From NCBI RefSeq assembly GCF_023973825.1, contig NC_090126.1:2315001-2379000 (forward strand): a stretch of DNA of 64,000 nucleotides. Reading direction: 5' to 3'. The DNA comes from Plasmodium brasilianum. Taxonomy: Eukaryota > Apicomplexa > Aconoidasida > Haemosporida > Plasmodiidae. Shown here in pieces: positions 36,145 through 45,564 of this stretch. Both the position numbers and the translations under genes were made by a program. The notes under the pieces were generated by a model. It saw only the letters and a list, made by a program, of their open reading frames with translations. It was not told where the DNA came from and made no database searches. How positions within the stretch are numbered: position 1 is the first letter of the stretch; each line of letters starts with the position of its first letter.

Positions 36145-37377
36145 TGTCAAGGAATGCGGAAGAACACTTTGACGATGTACATGTATTCTAATGAAAAAAA
36201 AAAAAAAAAGAAATTTATTTATATTCCTTTTTTTCTTCCTTATGCAATGTTTCTTTGAACGCATTAAATAATACTGAACATTGCATTCGTCGTTCGTGAG
36301 GTAGATATACAAATATACTATACATTTATATATACATATATATATGCGCACGCATACTTACATAAATACAAGTACATATATACGTATGCATTTGTACCTA
36401 TATAAATTCAATTTTATAGGGAAAAAACGAGTATTTGTTTTTTGTTTTTTTTTTGAAAGTAGACCTTGATTTTCTTATTTTTAACTTGTTATATATGTGT
36501 TAAAGTGCAAAATGTGCTTTTTCTACTATAATAAAAGGCCTAATGTGTACATTTATATTGTTTGTTGATGAGTTACGAAAATAATAAAAACAAAATAATA
36601 ATGAAGAAGCAATGAAAAGGGAGCAACAGCGATGTGGAAATAATGAAACTGTGAGTGGAATACTCTTAAGCATATTTTTTTGTTGACACTTTTTTTTTAT
36701 TTTTTTTTTTTTTTTTTGGTATTTACCCAATTAGATATATGTACAGTAGCTATACTTTTCGCATAATTATGACTGATCCAAATAGTGCTATGAAAATTAC
36801 GCCAAAATATGTGTACCTTCCATAAAGTCATTAAATTATCGTTTTGTACTTTGATATAAGTGAAAAATTCCATATACATTTTTACCATTCCACGTTTATG
36901 CTTCATTCGTTTATATACGTATATGTATGTATATATGTGTACACATTTTAATCTGTGAAGCGTTCTACATTGCATATTTACGTACATACAAACATACATA
37001 CAAAAGTACATTCATGTGTTAACCATATAACGATAAAGGCTACAAAAAATTTCTGATTTCATTTTAAACCTGCGGCATTTATTTTTACTGCTACAATGTT
37101 CAAATTATAGAAATGCCCTTACGCACTTTTTTCTCTTTGCATTTTATGAGTGCATGCCAATATTTAACCTTTTTTTAAAAAAAAAAAAAATTATTACGTC
37201 AAGATTGTACACCTGCACACAAGAATAGAAGAACTTTTAGAAGGGGAACAAACTGAAAAGGGGAAAATAGAGGAGGAAAAATCTGAAGGGGAAAAGATAG
37301 AAGAGGAACAAACTGAAAAGGGGAAAATAAAGGAGGAAAAAATTGTAGTGGACAAAATTAAAGGCGAAAAATAAACG

Positions 37378-40300
37378 ATGGAATTGTACACAAATGAGTG
37401 GGAATATAAGCAAAAACGCCTAGAAGGTATAATAAAAAAAGAATTTTATTATAAAGAAAATGTAATAAGAGATTGTGAAAAAAATATAACTGGAGGATTT
37501 ATAGCAAGGAACATGTACAGTTTGAAAGAATATTGTGAATGCGCAAAATGTGATTTTACAATATTAATAATAACGGAATATATAAAAAAGGAGTGTGTGC
37601 TCGATAATTATATTTTTGCTTATAAAAAATTATATGACAATATAGATAAATATATTTACAAAATTTCAAAAGTAGAAGATATCGATCTTATTATTGAAAA
37701 CGACTTTTTACGCAAAAATGATATATTACAAAAGAAACCAAAAAATAAAAAAAGAAATGTGGGAGAAAATTATATAGAAATGGAAACATTTACCATGTCA
37801 ATTATATTAAAAATAAAAACTCAAATTTTGAATTCTTTTCCCATGTTAAAAAGTATTTTAAAAAACTTAACCTCGGATAATTCTAGCAGCTATTATATTA
37901 ATAACAGGACCGGAATAATAGAGAAGTTAAAAAAGAAAATTTACAGTTATTGTTGTAACAAGGAAAGAAACACCATTGAAGGACATACAAGAAGAAGAAA
38001 TGATTTGGTGGATACAAAAATTAAGATGGAGCACCCAAATATGGCGAATATATGTGCTAATGCTACATCAGATTTTGACGAATATACAAATAACGGCACT
38101 TCTTATCCGTGCAATTTAGGTGAAATTAACAACAACGATTGTGATATTTACAGTGATCGTATCTGTTATGACAGCGCTGATGTAGGAAATTACAAACAGG
38201 ATATTAATGGTGAAAAACACAATCCCATTTACAGTTATGACTTATGCAGTTCTACCCTTTGCAGTAATCTGTGTACTATTAACTCAAACGATTGCATTAG
38301 TAAAAATAGCGGCATAAATTTTACTACTGACATAAACATCAGAAATGAAACGAGGGGAACACATGAGTACACAAAAGAGAAGATACAGCCATACAGTTAT
38401 TCTTCTAAAACGAATGGGTTATTGACTTCTTTAAAATTTTATGAGATAAAAATAACGACAAACAAAAATTTAGTAAGTCTGAAGAGCATCCTTCTGTTAA
38501 TTGAAGTGGTGTGTTTGTTCCACTCGTATTTTATTAAATGCGTATTAGAAAAAGAAAAAAAAGAGAAAATAAATTTTATACAACTCCACGAATTTAAACT
38601 AAAGCAGATATTTTGTGATGAATATAATTATTTAACGTTTTATAACATTATTTTGGGAAAGCTGAGGAAAAAAAAAAAGGATGACAATGTTATATATAAC
38701 GATTTTAGTAGCGTAGTACGGAAGAAGGAGTGTGATGGTAAGAATTTTGGGGAGGGTACAAACAATGCTTATTTTAAGAAGCAAAATGTATCGAGTAAAG
38801 GCATTTGTTGGACTTATGAAAATGGAAATTTCTCAAATGATGTAAACGTTTTTTTTCCAGGTAATAATGGAATGTATTCATATAATGATTATAACGGTAT
38901 ATTTCGTACTCGTCGGATGAATATATGTAACATTGTAGATGAGGACCCATTCTATGAGAGCCCGAATAAACTTGAACTATTGGTTAAAAATAAATGCTGC
39001 ATGTATGAAGAAAACTGTTCATATAAACACGTTTCGTACGAAGCGCTATCAAAGGAAAAAATAAAAGAAATCTCTTTAAGCGAAAAGGAAATTGAGAGAA
39101 TACATAATTACATAAATTATGTATTCAACAGTATTATGGAAGAATGTGATACATATTTTCACATTGAGTTTTTATTTACTCTACACACGTTTCAACTAAA
39201 GTTTTTGTTTAATATTTTAAAAACGCTATTACTAAGAAAGAATTTAGAAGATGACCTACTAATAATGTTAACATATTGTGCCTACAAAATTAAGAACAAA
39301 GAAATAATGGATTACTGTTTTTGGAGACTTATAAGCATTTTTGAAAATGAGCATTTTCCAGATAGCTGGGTTGTATTAGATAACAAAGTGAATAATCAGT
39401 TGAAGAAAAAATATAAAGAGATGAAGAATAATTTGAAAGAGAAAAAAGAAAAAAAATATAGGAAAGAAAATTATCGTAGTAGTATATTTTATGAAACTTT
39501 AAATCTTATGCAGGGAAGTAATGAAAATAGAAACAATATAACTGAGATAGACGTAAATAATGGAAATTTTTATTTTAAGAAAAATTTAATTGACAAGAAT
39601 ATATTTGTCAGTTTTATAAAGAAAACGAAGAAAGATTTTCTGCATTATAATGATATACCAAAAGGTTATGTTATTAATGAAATACAGAGACTACGAAATT
39701 TCAATGATTATTATTCTTGTTGCTATATTTTAAAAAATAATAAAAAGCAAAAAATATTAATGGCTTTTAAAAAGAGGGGAGAAAATAAAGTCTATATATA
39801 TAAATATGATAAAAATATAAAAAAAAAATATAAAACTGTGAAAACATTTTTTAACATATCAGGATTTTTAGGTATATTAATATGTAACTTTACAGGAATG
39901 AAAATTAGAATATATGATAATGGGATATCAGAAAAGTTTTCTAATTTTTTCCCATCTTTTGAGAGAAACAATGTAATATCGATTAGGTTTGAATCAAATA
40001 TTATAAGTGAATTGCCAAGACATTTCATATGTAATATATATAAAGAAAATAAAAATATAAAAATTATTTATGAAAACAAATGCCCCATATGGAATGATGA
40101 AAAAGAAATTTATGAGCTACCTTTTTATGGTAGAGTTAAATTGGCAAGCGCAAAAAATTTGCAGTTAATTTTAAAAAAATGTGTTGTTAGTAATTCCAAG
40201 AAAGATTTATTTTTAAACAAAAACATAAATGATGTTATTGAGTATGTAAGCAATCAACATAGTAGCAGTAAAAGCAATTCGGACGTGGATAACACATATG

Positions 40301-40641
40301 AGAGGGAAGGCAGTTGTAATAATGCTTCTACAACTGCCACCACGTACGAAACATATTTCTTTGAGTCTAAAAATGCGGAAGGGAATAATAAAACTGAAGA
40401 AGAAAATTCAAAGAAGGTCGTCAAAAAAAATTTTTCCTTTGATATTATCAAAAATAACTTAAAAAGCAAAAAAAAGGAGGAAAAGTTTGAAATTATAAAC
40501 AAAGATGAAGAAGAAATATTTTTAATTTTTGGTAAAAACTCAAAGGATTATTTTACGTTAGATTTCCGCCATCCTTTATCTTCCTTTGAAGCATTTTCCA
40601 TAGCTATTTCGTCGTTACTGAAAAAAAAAGCCGTATCTTAA
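37378..40641 (+). CDS. TULP: Tubby-like protein
   Basis: A single exon of 1087 aa. The C-terminal third is a tubby domain, recognisable by its characteristic blocks in order: KILMAFKKRGENKVYIY (about 797-813), FLGILICNFTGMKIRIYDNG (about 829-848), CPIWNDEKEIYELPFYGRV (about 902-920), KLASAKNLQLI (about 921-931), FGKNSKDYFTLDFRHPLSS (about 1047-1065) and EAFSIAISSLLKK, ending three residues from the terminus as in animal tubby proteins. About 110 Lys/Asn/Ser/Glu-rich residues interrupt the domain between LQLI and FGKN. Residues 1-770 are Plasmodium-specific, with no F-box or IFT-binding motif that I can see. Tubby domains bind PI(4,5)P2 and in cilia carry membrane cargo; the parasite role is unknown. 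The upstream in-frame TAA at 37372-37374 fixes the start at 37378. Confidence 0.9.
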   Translation: MELYTNEWEYKQKRLEGIIKKEFYYKENVIRDCEKNITGGFIARNMYSLKEYCECAKCDFTILIITEYIKKECVLDNYIFAYKKLYDNIDKYIYKISKVEDIDLIIENDFLRKNDILQKKPKNKKRNVGENYIEMETFTMSIILKIKTQILNSFPMLKSILKNLTSDNSSSYYINNRTGIIEKLKKKIYSYCCNKERNTIEGHTRRRNDLVDTKIKMEHPNMANICANATSDFDEYTNNGTSYPCNLGEINNNDCDIYSDRICYDSADVGNYKQDINGEKHNPIYSYDLCSSTLCSNLCTINSNDCISKNSGINFTTDINIRNETRGTHEYTKEKIQPYSYSSKTNGLLTSLKFYEIKITTNKNLVSLKSILLLIEVVCLFHSYFIKCVLEKEKKEKINFIQLHEFKLKQIFCDEYNYLTFYNIILGKLRKKKKDDNVIYNDFSSVVRKKECDGKNFGEGTNNAYFKKQNVSSKGICWTYENGNFSNDVNVFFPGNNGMYSYNDYNGIFRTRRMNICNIVDEDPFYESPNKLELLVKNKCCMYEENCSYKHVSYEALSKEKIKEISLSEKEIERIHNYINYVFNSIMEECDTYFHIEFLFTLHTFQLKFLFNILKTLLLRKNLEDDLLIMLTYCAYKIKNKEIMDYCFWRLISIFENEHFPDSWVVLDNKVNNQLKKKYKEMKNNLKEKKEKKYRKENYRSSIFYETLNLMQGSNENRNNITEIDVNNGNFYFKKNLIDKNIFVSFIKKTKKDFLHYNDIPKGYVINEIQRLRNFNDYYSCCYILKNNKKQKILMAFKKRGENKVYIYKYDKNIKKKYKTVKTFFNISGFLGILICNFTGMKIRIYDNGISEKFSNFFPSFERNNVISIRFESNIISELPRHFICNIYKENKNIKIIYENKCPIWNDEKEIYELPFYGRVKLASAKNLQLILKKCVVSNSKKDLFLNKNINDVIEYVSNQHSSSKSNSDVDNTYEREGSCNNASTTATTYETYFFESKNAEGNNKTEEENSKKVVKKNFSFDIIKNNLKSKKKEEKFEIINKDEEEIFLIFGKNSKDYFTLDFRHPLSSFEAFSIAISSLLKKKAVS

Positions 40642-41739
40642 TTTTTTTTTTTTTTTTTTAGTGAAAATGGTATGAAGCCTACTTTTTTGTTTTTGTGTTT
40701 ACCCCTTTTTAATTAAATTTACCCTTTTATTTAATTATTCTTTTTTCATTTAGTTAATCTTTTTTCATTTAGTTAATCTTTTTTCATTTAGTTAATCTTT
40801 TTTCATTTAGTTAATCTTTTTTCATTTAGTTAATCTTTTTTCATTTAGTTAATCTTTTTTCATTTAGTTAATCTTTTTTCATTTAGTTAATCTTTTTTCA
40901 TTTAGTTATTCTTTTTTCATTTAGTTATTCTTTTTTCATTTAGTTATTCTTTTTTCATTTAGTTATTCTTTTTTCATTTAGTTATTCTTTTTTCATTTAG
41001 TTATTCTTTTTTCATTTTATTATTCCTTTTTCATTTTATTATTCCTTTTTTGATTTATTTATTCTTTTTTTATTTAGTTACTCTTTTTTGATTTATTTAA
41101 TTATTCTTTTTTCATTTTATTATTCCTTTTTTCATTTATTTAATTATTCTTAAGCTCTTCTAAAAAGCATAAACTTTTGTATTATATGCTAAAAAATGAC
41201 TTCATTACAACTGTTTTATATTCATTTTTATAAAATCGTGTGCGTGTATGCTTGTGTGCTTGTGTGCTTGTGTGCTTGTGTGCGTGTGGGTGGGTTTAGC
41301 GGACACACGTGTGCTACATCTTCTTTGTAATTATATATATTACTAAAATAATACGACATATTTGTGGAAGAACATAATTAAATTCTCAAAATTTACGTAA
41401 AAATATTTATCTCTTTTGACAAACAAACTTATGATTTTTAAAAAAGTTAAGTGTTCAGGGGAGAATAACTTTTTTTTATTTTCTTTTTTTCAGAATGTTT
41501 AAAAAAAATGAAGAAAGGTAAATGGTCTATCAATACACACAAATATATGTACGTGCTTTTTTATACGTGCATATATATGCATCCATACTTATGTGCACAC
41601 ATGTAAAACCATAGTTATATGTTTTGTCAAATGCAACTTGGTCCCTTTACCAGTATTGTTAAGAAGAACAAGGAATATGCGGAACGAAGTATTAGGTCAA
41701 ATAATATTTTATATTAAAATACCTCAAAAAGGAAAATGT
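40642..41739. other. Convergent intergenic region tubby-like/RBM8A with 19-base minisatellite
   Basis: 1.1 kb between two 3' ends. About 40% is a TTTTTTCATTTAGTTAATC minisatellite (40742-41150, the later copies degenerate). A GTGTGCTT repeat lies at about 41250-41290. The remaining stretch is AT-rich with no supported gene. Confidence 0.7.
40742..41150. repeat. 19-base minisatellite (TTTTTTCATTTAGTTAATC)
   Basis: About 14 well-conserved copies to about 41010, with a block of AATC units followed by a block of ATTC units, then degenerate copies. This looks like stepwise expansion of two variant units. It lies 100 bases after the tubby-like stop. Confidence 0.9.
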
Positions 41740-42723
41740 TTAATTTTTATTTTTCTCTTGTATAAAAGCCCAGTCTACACGAATTTCCTGATTTAACAAC
41801 ATTGAGCCATCCATTTCTTAAAAAAAAAAAAAGTAAACGTAAAAGTAAAAGTAAAAGTAAACGTAAAAGTAAACGTAAAAGTAAACGCAAAAGTAAATGC
41901 AAAAGTAAACGTAAATGAAAAAGAAAAAATGGGGAGCATATCTTACGTGTAACGAAAATGTAATGAATGTAAAAAAATCAACGTATAAAACATATTTTAC
42001 GTGAAAAAATAGTATGAACTACAGCTTCCATAAATAGTGGAGTGCTCATATTGCAAATATTGTTATGTATGATATTACATTATTATGTACAAACGTACAC
42101 ATATATATATATATATATATATATATTTGTGGGTATTATAGCCTAACGGACTAACTCAAAAGAAATAAATGACATAATAGTAATACATGTACGAAGAGAC
42201 AATAAAAAGTTGCGCGCATTTTTCCATACCATCAATTGCCCTCTTAGCATCAACGAAATTCTCAAATTCAAGAAATGCATATCCCTTTAAAAATCCTGTT
42301 CGTCTATCTAAATTTAAATGCAAATTTTTTATTTGTCCAAATTTTTCAAAAACTTCCTTTATATAATCATCCCTCGCTTCACCGTGGATGTTTGTTATTA
42401 TGATTATCCATCCCTCAATAGCTATCAGTAAAAAAAGTAATTATATTTGTATAATTGCAAACGTGTTTATAGTACATCTTCGGTATAAGTAGCATATGTC
42501 ATTTTAACAACGTTTGATGTTAAACAAATAAATGAAATAAAAAAAAAAAAAAATGAAACTTTAAATTACTCACGTTTCAACCATTTATATGAGTCTAGCA
42601 AAATAAACATCATATCATTTATATATAAAGTATATATGTACTAACAACTGTATCTTTTCGTTTCTTACATTTTGCTGGAATTTCATCTTTTTTAAAAACG
42701 TTACTTAAATGATTATCTTCCAT
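41740..42723 (-). CDS. RBM8A: RNA-binding protein 8A / Y14 (exon junction complex core)
   Basis: Three short exons read right to left: 42723-42669, 42421-42230 and 41816-41740. They are joined by introns of 247 and 413 bases with GT-AG borders and matching phases (1, 1), giving 107 aa. It is too fragmented to appear as an open frame. The product has the Y14 signature: SIEGWIIIITNIHGEA at the first RRM strand (human SVEGWILFVTGVHEEA), KEVFEKFGQIKNLHLNLDRR, TGFLKGYAFLEF and MLLNQEIRVDWAF at the last strand. Y14 pairs with MAGO in the exon junction complex deposited on spliced mRNA. The protein is nearly only the RRM. The acidic N-terminus is short (MEDNHLSN) and the Arg/Ser-rich C-terminus of animal Y14 is absent. 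An AAGTAAACG repeat (41832-41920) lies in intron 2. Confidence 0.92.
41832..41920. repeat. Degenerate AAAGTAAACGT repeat
   Basis: Six- to twelve-base units (AAAAGTAAACGT type) repeated about eight times inside the second RBM8A intron. No coding potential. Confidence 0.75.
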
Positions 42724-43070
42724 TATTTACGCTACAGATGGGATTCTTTCACTTTTTTTTTTTTTTTTTTTGAACCTTACTTTTTTAAGTGTAAAAAAAA
42801 AAAAAAAAAAAGTTTCTATATATATATATGTGAAAAAATACTAGAAAAGAAAATAAATGATGTACAATTTTAGGTATGTACAGCCTACATTACTGTGGAA
42901 GTACATTTTAAAAGTACTCTTCATTAATTTAACTTGCTTCTTATTAGCAGTGAAAATAAATATTTTATAATTCATAAAAATGAAAGTAGCAAATGGATAA
43001 ATAAATACATGTAAAAGTAAGGGTACTGGTTAGTATAATTTGAACTCTTGAATGGGTATATGTACATATG

Positions 43071-43101
<31 letters not shown>

Positions 43102-43481
43102 ACGTATATTTTTATGTATACTTTTACATAATGCCCACACAGCGTATCCATTTATTTTCTTCAAAACAGGGAAAAGTGTGCATTGCTAATATATACCTTA
43201 TTATAGTACCACTGTTATGCTTTTTTTTTTTTTTATCTAACAGGTTCCTCGTAATTTTTTTAACTATTGTAATTGAATTTTTTTGAGCCACTCTGATAAT
43301 GCTATATTTTAAGAAATCATTAAAAATAGAAAGAAAATTTTTTAGGAACAAATCAACTATTTTTTATCCGTGCATCACTATTAGCCTTTTTACTATGAAA
43401 TAAAGAGATAATCATAGATATAAAACACAAAAAAATTGCATTAATAATACACTTGAATGACGTAAAATTTATAATTGCAAA
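42724..43481. other. Intergenic region upstream of RBM8A
   Basis: Contains poly-T and poly-A runs (42752-42770, 42793-42811), a TA run (43075-43100) and AT-rich sequence. It must contain the RBM8A promoter. No supported gene. Confidence 0.65.
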
Positions 43482-43608
43482 ATGGTGCTTTCAATTAAAA
43501 ATGAAAAAATTATATCTGAACTGTTCATGAGAAAATGCGCAGAACAAAAAAGCGTCCCATTTTGTTTTGCAGTCGCGAAAGGATAGACGCGCAGATCGAA
43601 TCAGAGGT

Positions 43609-43803
43609 ATTGCCTGCTGGCAGCACTGGAAGTGTTGGCAGCATTGGAAATATCGGCAGCATTGGAAATATCGGCAGCATTGGAAATATCGGCAGCATTG
43701 GAAGTATTGGCAGCATTGAAAGTATTGGCAGCATTGGAAGTATTGGCAGCATTGAAAGTATTGGCAGCATTGGAAGTATTGGCAGCATTGGAAGCATTGA
43801 CAA
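43609..43803. repeat. 18-base minisatellite (GGCAGCATTGGAAGTATT)
   Basis: About ten copies of an 18-base unit with sub-variants GGAAATATC and GAAAGTATT. Its GC content is high for this genome. It is open on both strands because 18 is divisible by 3, giving Gly-Ser-Ile on the plus strand and Cys-Gln-Cys-Phe or Leu-Pro-Met on the minus strand. I regard the translations as artefacts, but the repeat lies inside the candidate gene at 43482-45433. Confidence 0.88.
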
Positions 43804-43944
43804 CATAGGTAGTACAAGACTAATCAGTGGTAGGTCATCAACTCTTCTCGAGAACCTTTTGCTTTAGTTCTAAAACGTGACAAATATCTGCATTAAATAA
43901 TTAATTTTTTCTGCAAATAAAGAAATTCCATTAAAGGAAGAAAA

Positions 43945-44085
43945 ACTGGAGGAAGATCAAACTGGAAGAAGGTCAAACTGGGGGAAGGTCAAACTGGGGG
44001 AAGGTCAAACTGGGGGAAGGTCAAACTGGGGGAAGGTCAAACTGGGGGAAGGTCAAACTGGAGGAAGGCCAAACCGAAGGAATTA
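43945..44085. repeat. 16-base minisatellite (AAGGTCAAACTGGGGG)
   Basis: About eight tandem copies of the 16-base unit, the central five nearly perfect, with purine-strand asymmetry and G-runs of 5. This is unusually G-rich for the locus. Not coding, because the unit length is not divisible by 3. Confidence 0.88.
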
Positions 44086-45564
44086 GGAATATAAAAGGAA
44101 AAAAAAAAAAGGTAAGATTTAAATCGTTGTTACTTTTGATAAAGTGTGTATTTGAATATATATGCAGTATATCCCTTGATTCACATTAAAAATATAAAAC
44201 AGTTGTTTGGCCTTTTTGATGCTATTAAAGTTGCATAAGAGATGCAAAGAACAAACAACAAGAACAACGAAATAAACTAAGTCTTGCGCTACTTCCTAAA
44301 GAACATACGTTTAAAAGAGAAAGAAGCATTTGAACAAATTGAGCATATGAGGAAAATGCGTTCTTCATACAATTTTGGCGGTAATAATAAGAAAAAAACA
44401 TTTAGAAGTGATGAAAAGGAGGAGAAAAAAAATGTGAAAAAATATGAGTTCTAATAAAAAATAGAAAATGTATGCTTCGGCTATTTATAAATATAATTTG
44501 TTGTAAATTTTATGACAAAGAAGATATAGTATCAATTTGATTAAATTTGTTTTAGAGGAAAAAAATAAAATAAAAAGAATGAGTTAATATACGTATGTTC
44601 TACTAGCAAATCTTTGAGTCTATTTAAAAAAAAATTTTCTATCTTTTTTATTTTGAAAAATATAGAAATTTTATTTATGCATTGAACACTTGCTTGTTAC
44701 ATTCATAATTTATAATAGCAAAAATATGCAAATATTTTTACTTTAACATTAATAACTTATTTTTCACTTACAGCGTTTTTAGCATTTCAAGTATGGAACT
44801 CTGTAGTTGCATTTTTTGGGCTACATTAGTGACAATAGTTTTCTTCAGATAAAATGGAACAAATTTAGAAGGAGTGTACATATGCATGGAGAATGCTGAA
44901 GAGCAAACTTTTTTTCGTATAATGTGTATTCAATCGCATAAATGTACATGTATGCATATGAACAATTTTTGGATCGTAATTTTTTTTTCCTAAATATATA
45001 ATTTGAAGATAAACATATATAAATTTATTGAAGAAAAAAAAAAAAAAAAAAGGATATACTTGATGAAGATACTGAAGAAGCACAAAAAATATGTGTTATG
45101 AAATGTAATTGGAAAAAGACGAAAAAAGAAGTAAACATTGTAAGTATATAAATATACGCATTGTTCATCTCCTGTCACATTTTTAACAGGTGGGAGGCAT
45201 TATTTACAAGTAGTTTTCTGGACTTCTTAAGGAAAAATGGAAAATCCAATTCGCTCAGGTTTCAAAGTTGGATTGAAAAAAAAGATGATAAAGCACGTAA
45301 CGAACAAAGTAATGAATGGGAGAGCAAAACGAATAGCAGAACGAATAACGTACGCAATAATGAAGACAAAGACTACTTCTACCCTTTGTTCCTTCTGAGA
45401 AAATTTAAAACGTCCTTTTGTATTAGTTCCTGAAAATGAGAAAAAAATGTATGCATTATTTTACTTGTTCAATGTGGACACAACAAAATGCAGGAACGCA
45501 CGTACAGGATCTGAAGTATTATAATGTGTATTCTTTGTTATATACACACTTTTTATAATATGAT

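Larger units (their letters stand above)
35139..37377. other. Divergent promoter region SPT6/tubby-like gene
   Basis: 2.2 kb between head-to-head genes. It contains a TA run (35287-35322), a 19-base repeat AAAGTAGATAAATCATAAT (four copies, 35712-35785), T-runs at 36050-36142 (longest about 45 bases) and further A/T homopolymers. The final 204 bases (37168-37371) are one open, purine-rich stretch of Glu/Lys/Gly codons without any ATG. It is in the same frame as the tubby-like protein but ends in TAA only 4 bases before its ATG. No gene is supported here. Confidence 0.6.
43482..45433 (+). other. Candidate small spliced gene(s), plus strand
   Basis: Several less AT-rich open segments with splice-like borders. 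(1) 43482-43586, ATG to TAG, starting MVLSIKNEKIISELFMRKCA. (2) 44282-44454, containing LRYFLKNIRLKEKEAFEQIE, following an AAG acceptor. (3) 44774-44850, after a TTTCACTTACAG acceptor, either FLAFQVWNSVVAFFGLH or, in the next frame, a membrane-anchor-like CSCIFWATLVTIVFFR. (4) 45053-45139, containing DEDTEEAQKICVMKCNWKK, with a perfect GTAAGTATA donor. (5) 45190-45433, after TTTTTAACAG, containing LDFLRKNGKSNSLRFQSWIE and ending in TGA. Segments 4 and 5 cannot be joined in the longest frame of 5. Two minisatellites lie between segments 1 and 2, presumably in an intron. I recognise no family; there may be more than one gene. Confidence 0.35.

Noticed and set aside
40742..41150. Possible CRISPR-like array
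   Set aside because: Units are strictly tandem, with no unique spacers, in a eukaryotic genome.
43491..43867. Cys-Gln-Cys and Gly-Ser-Ile repeat frames
   Set aside because: Arise from the 18-base minisatellite; open on both strands, so not evidence of coding.
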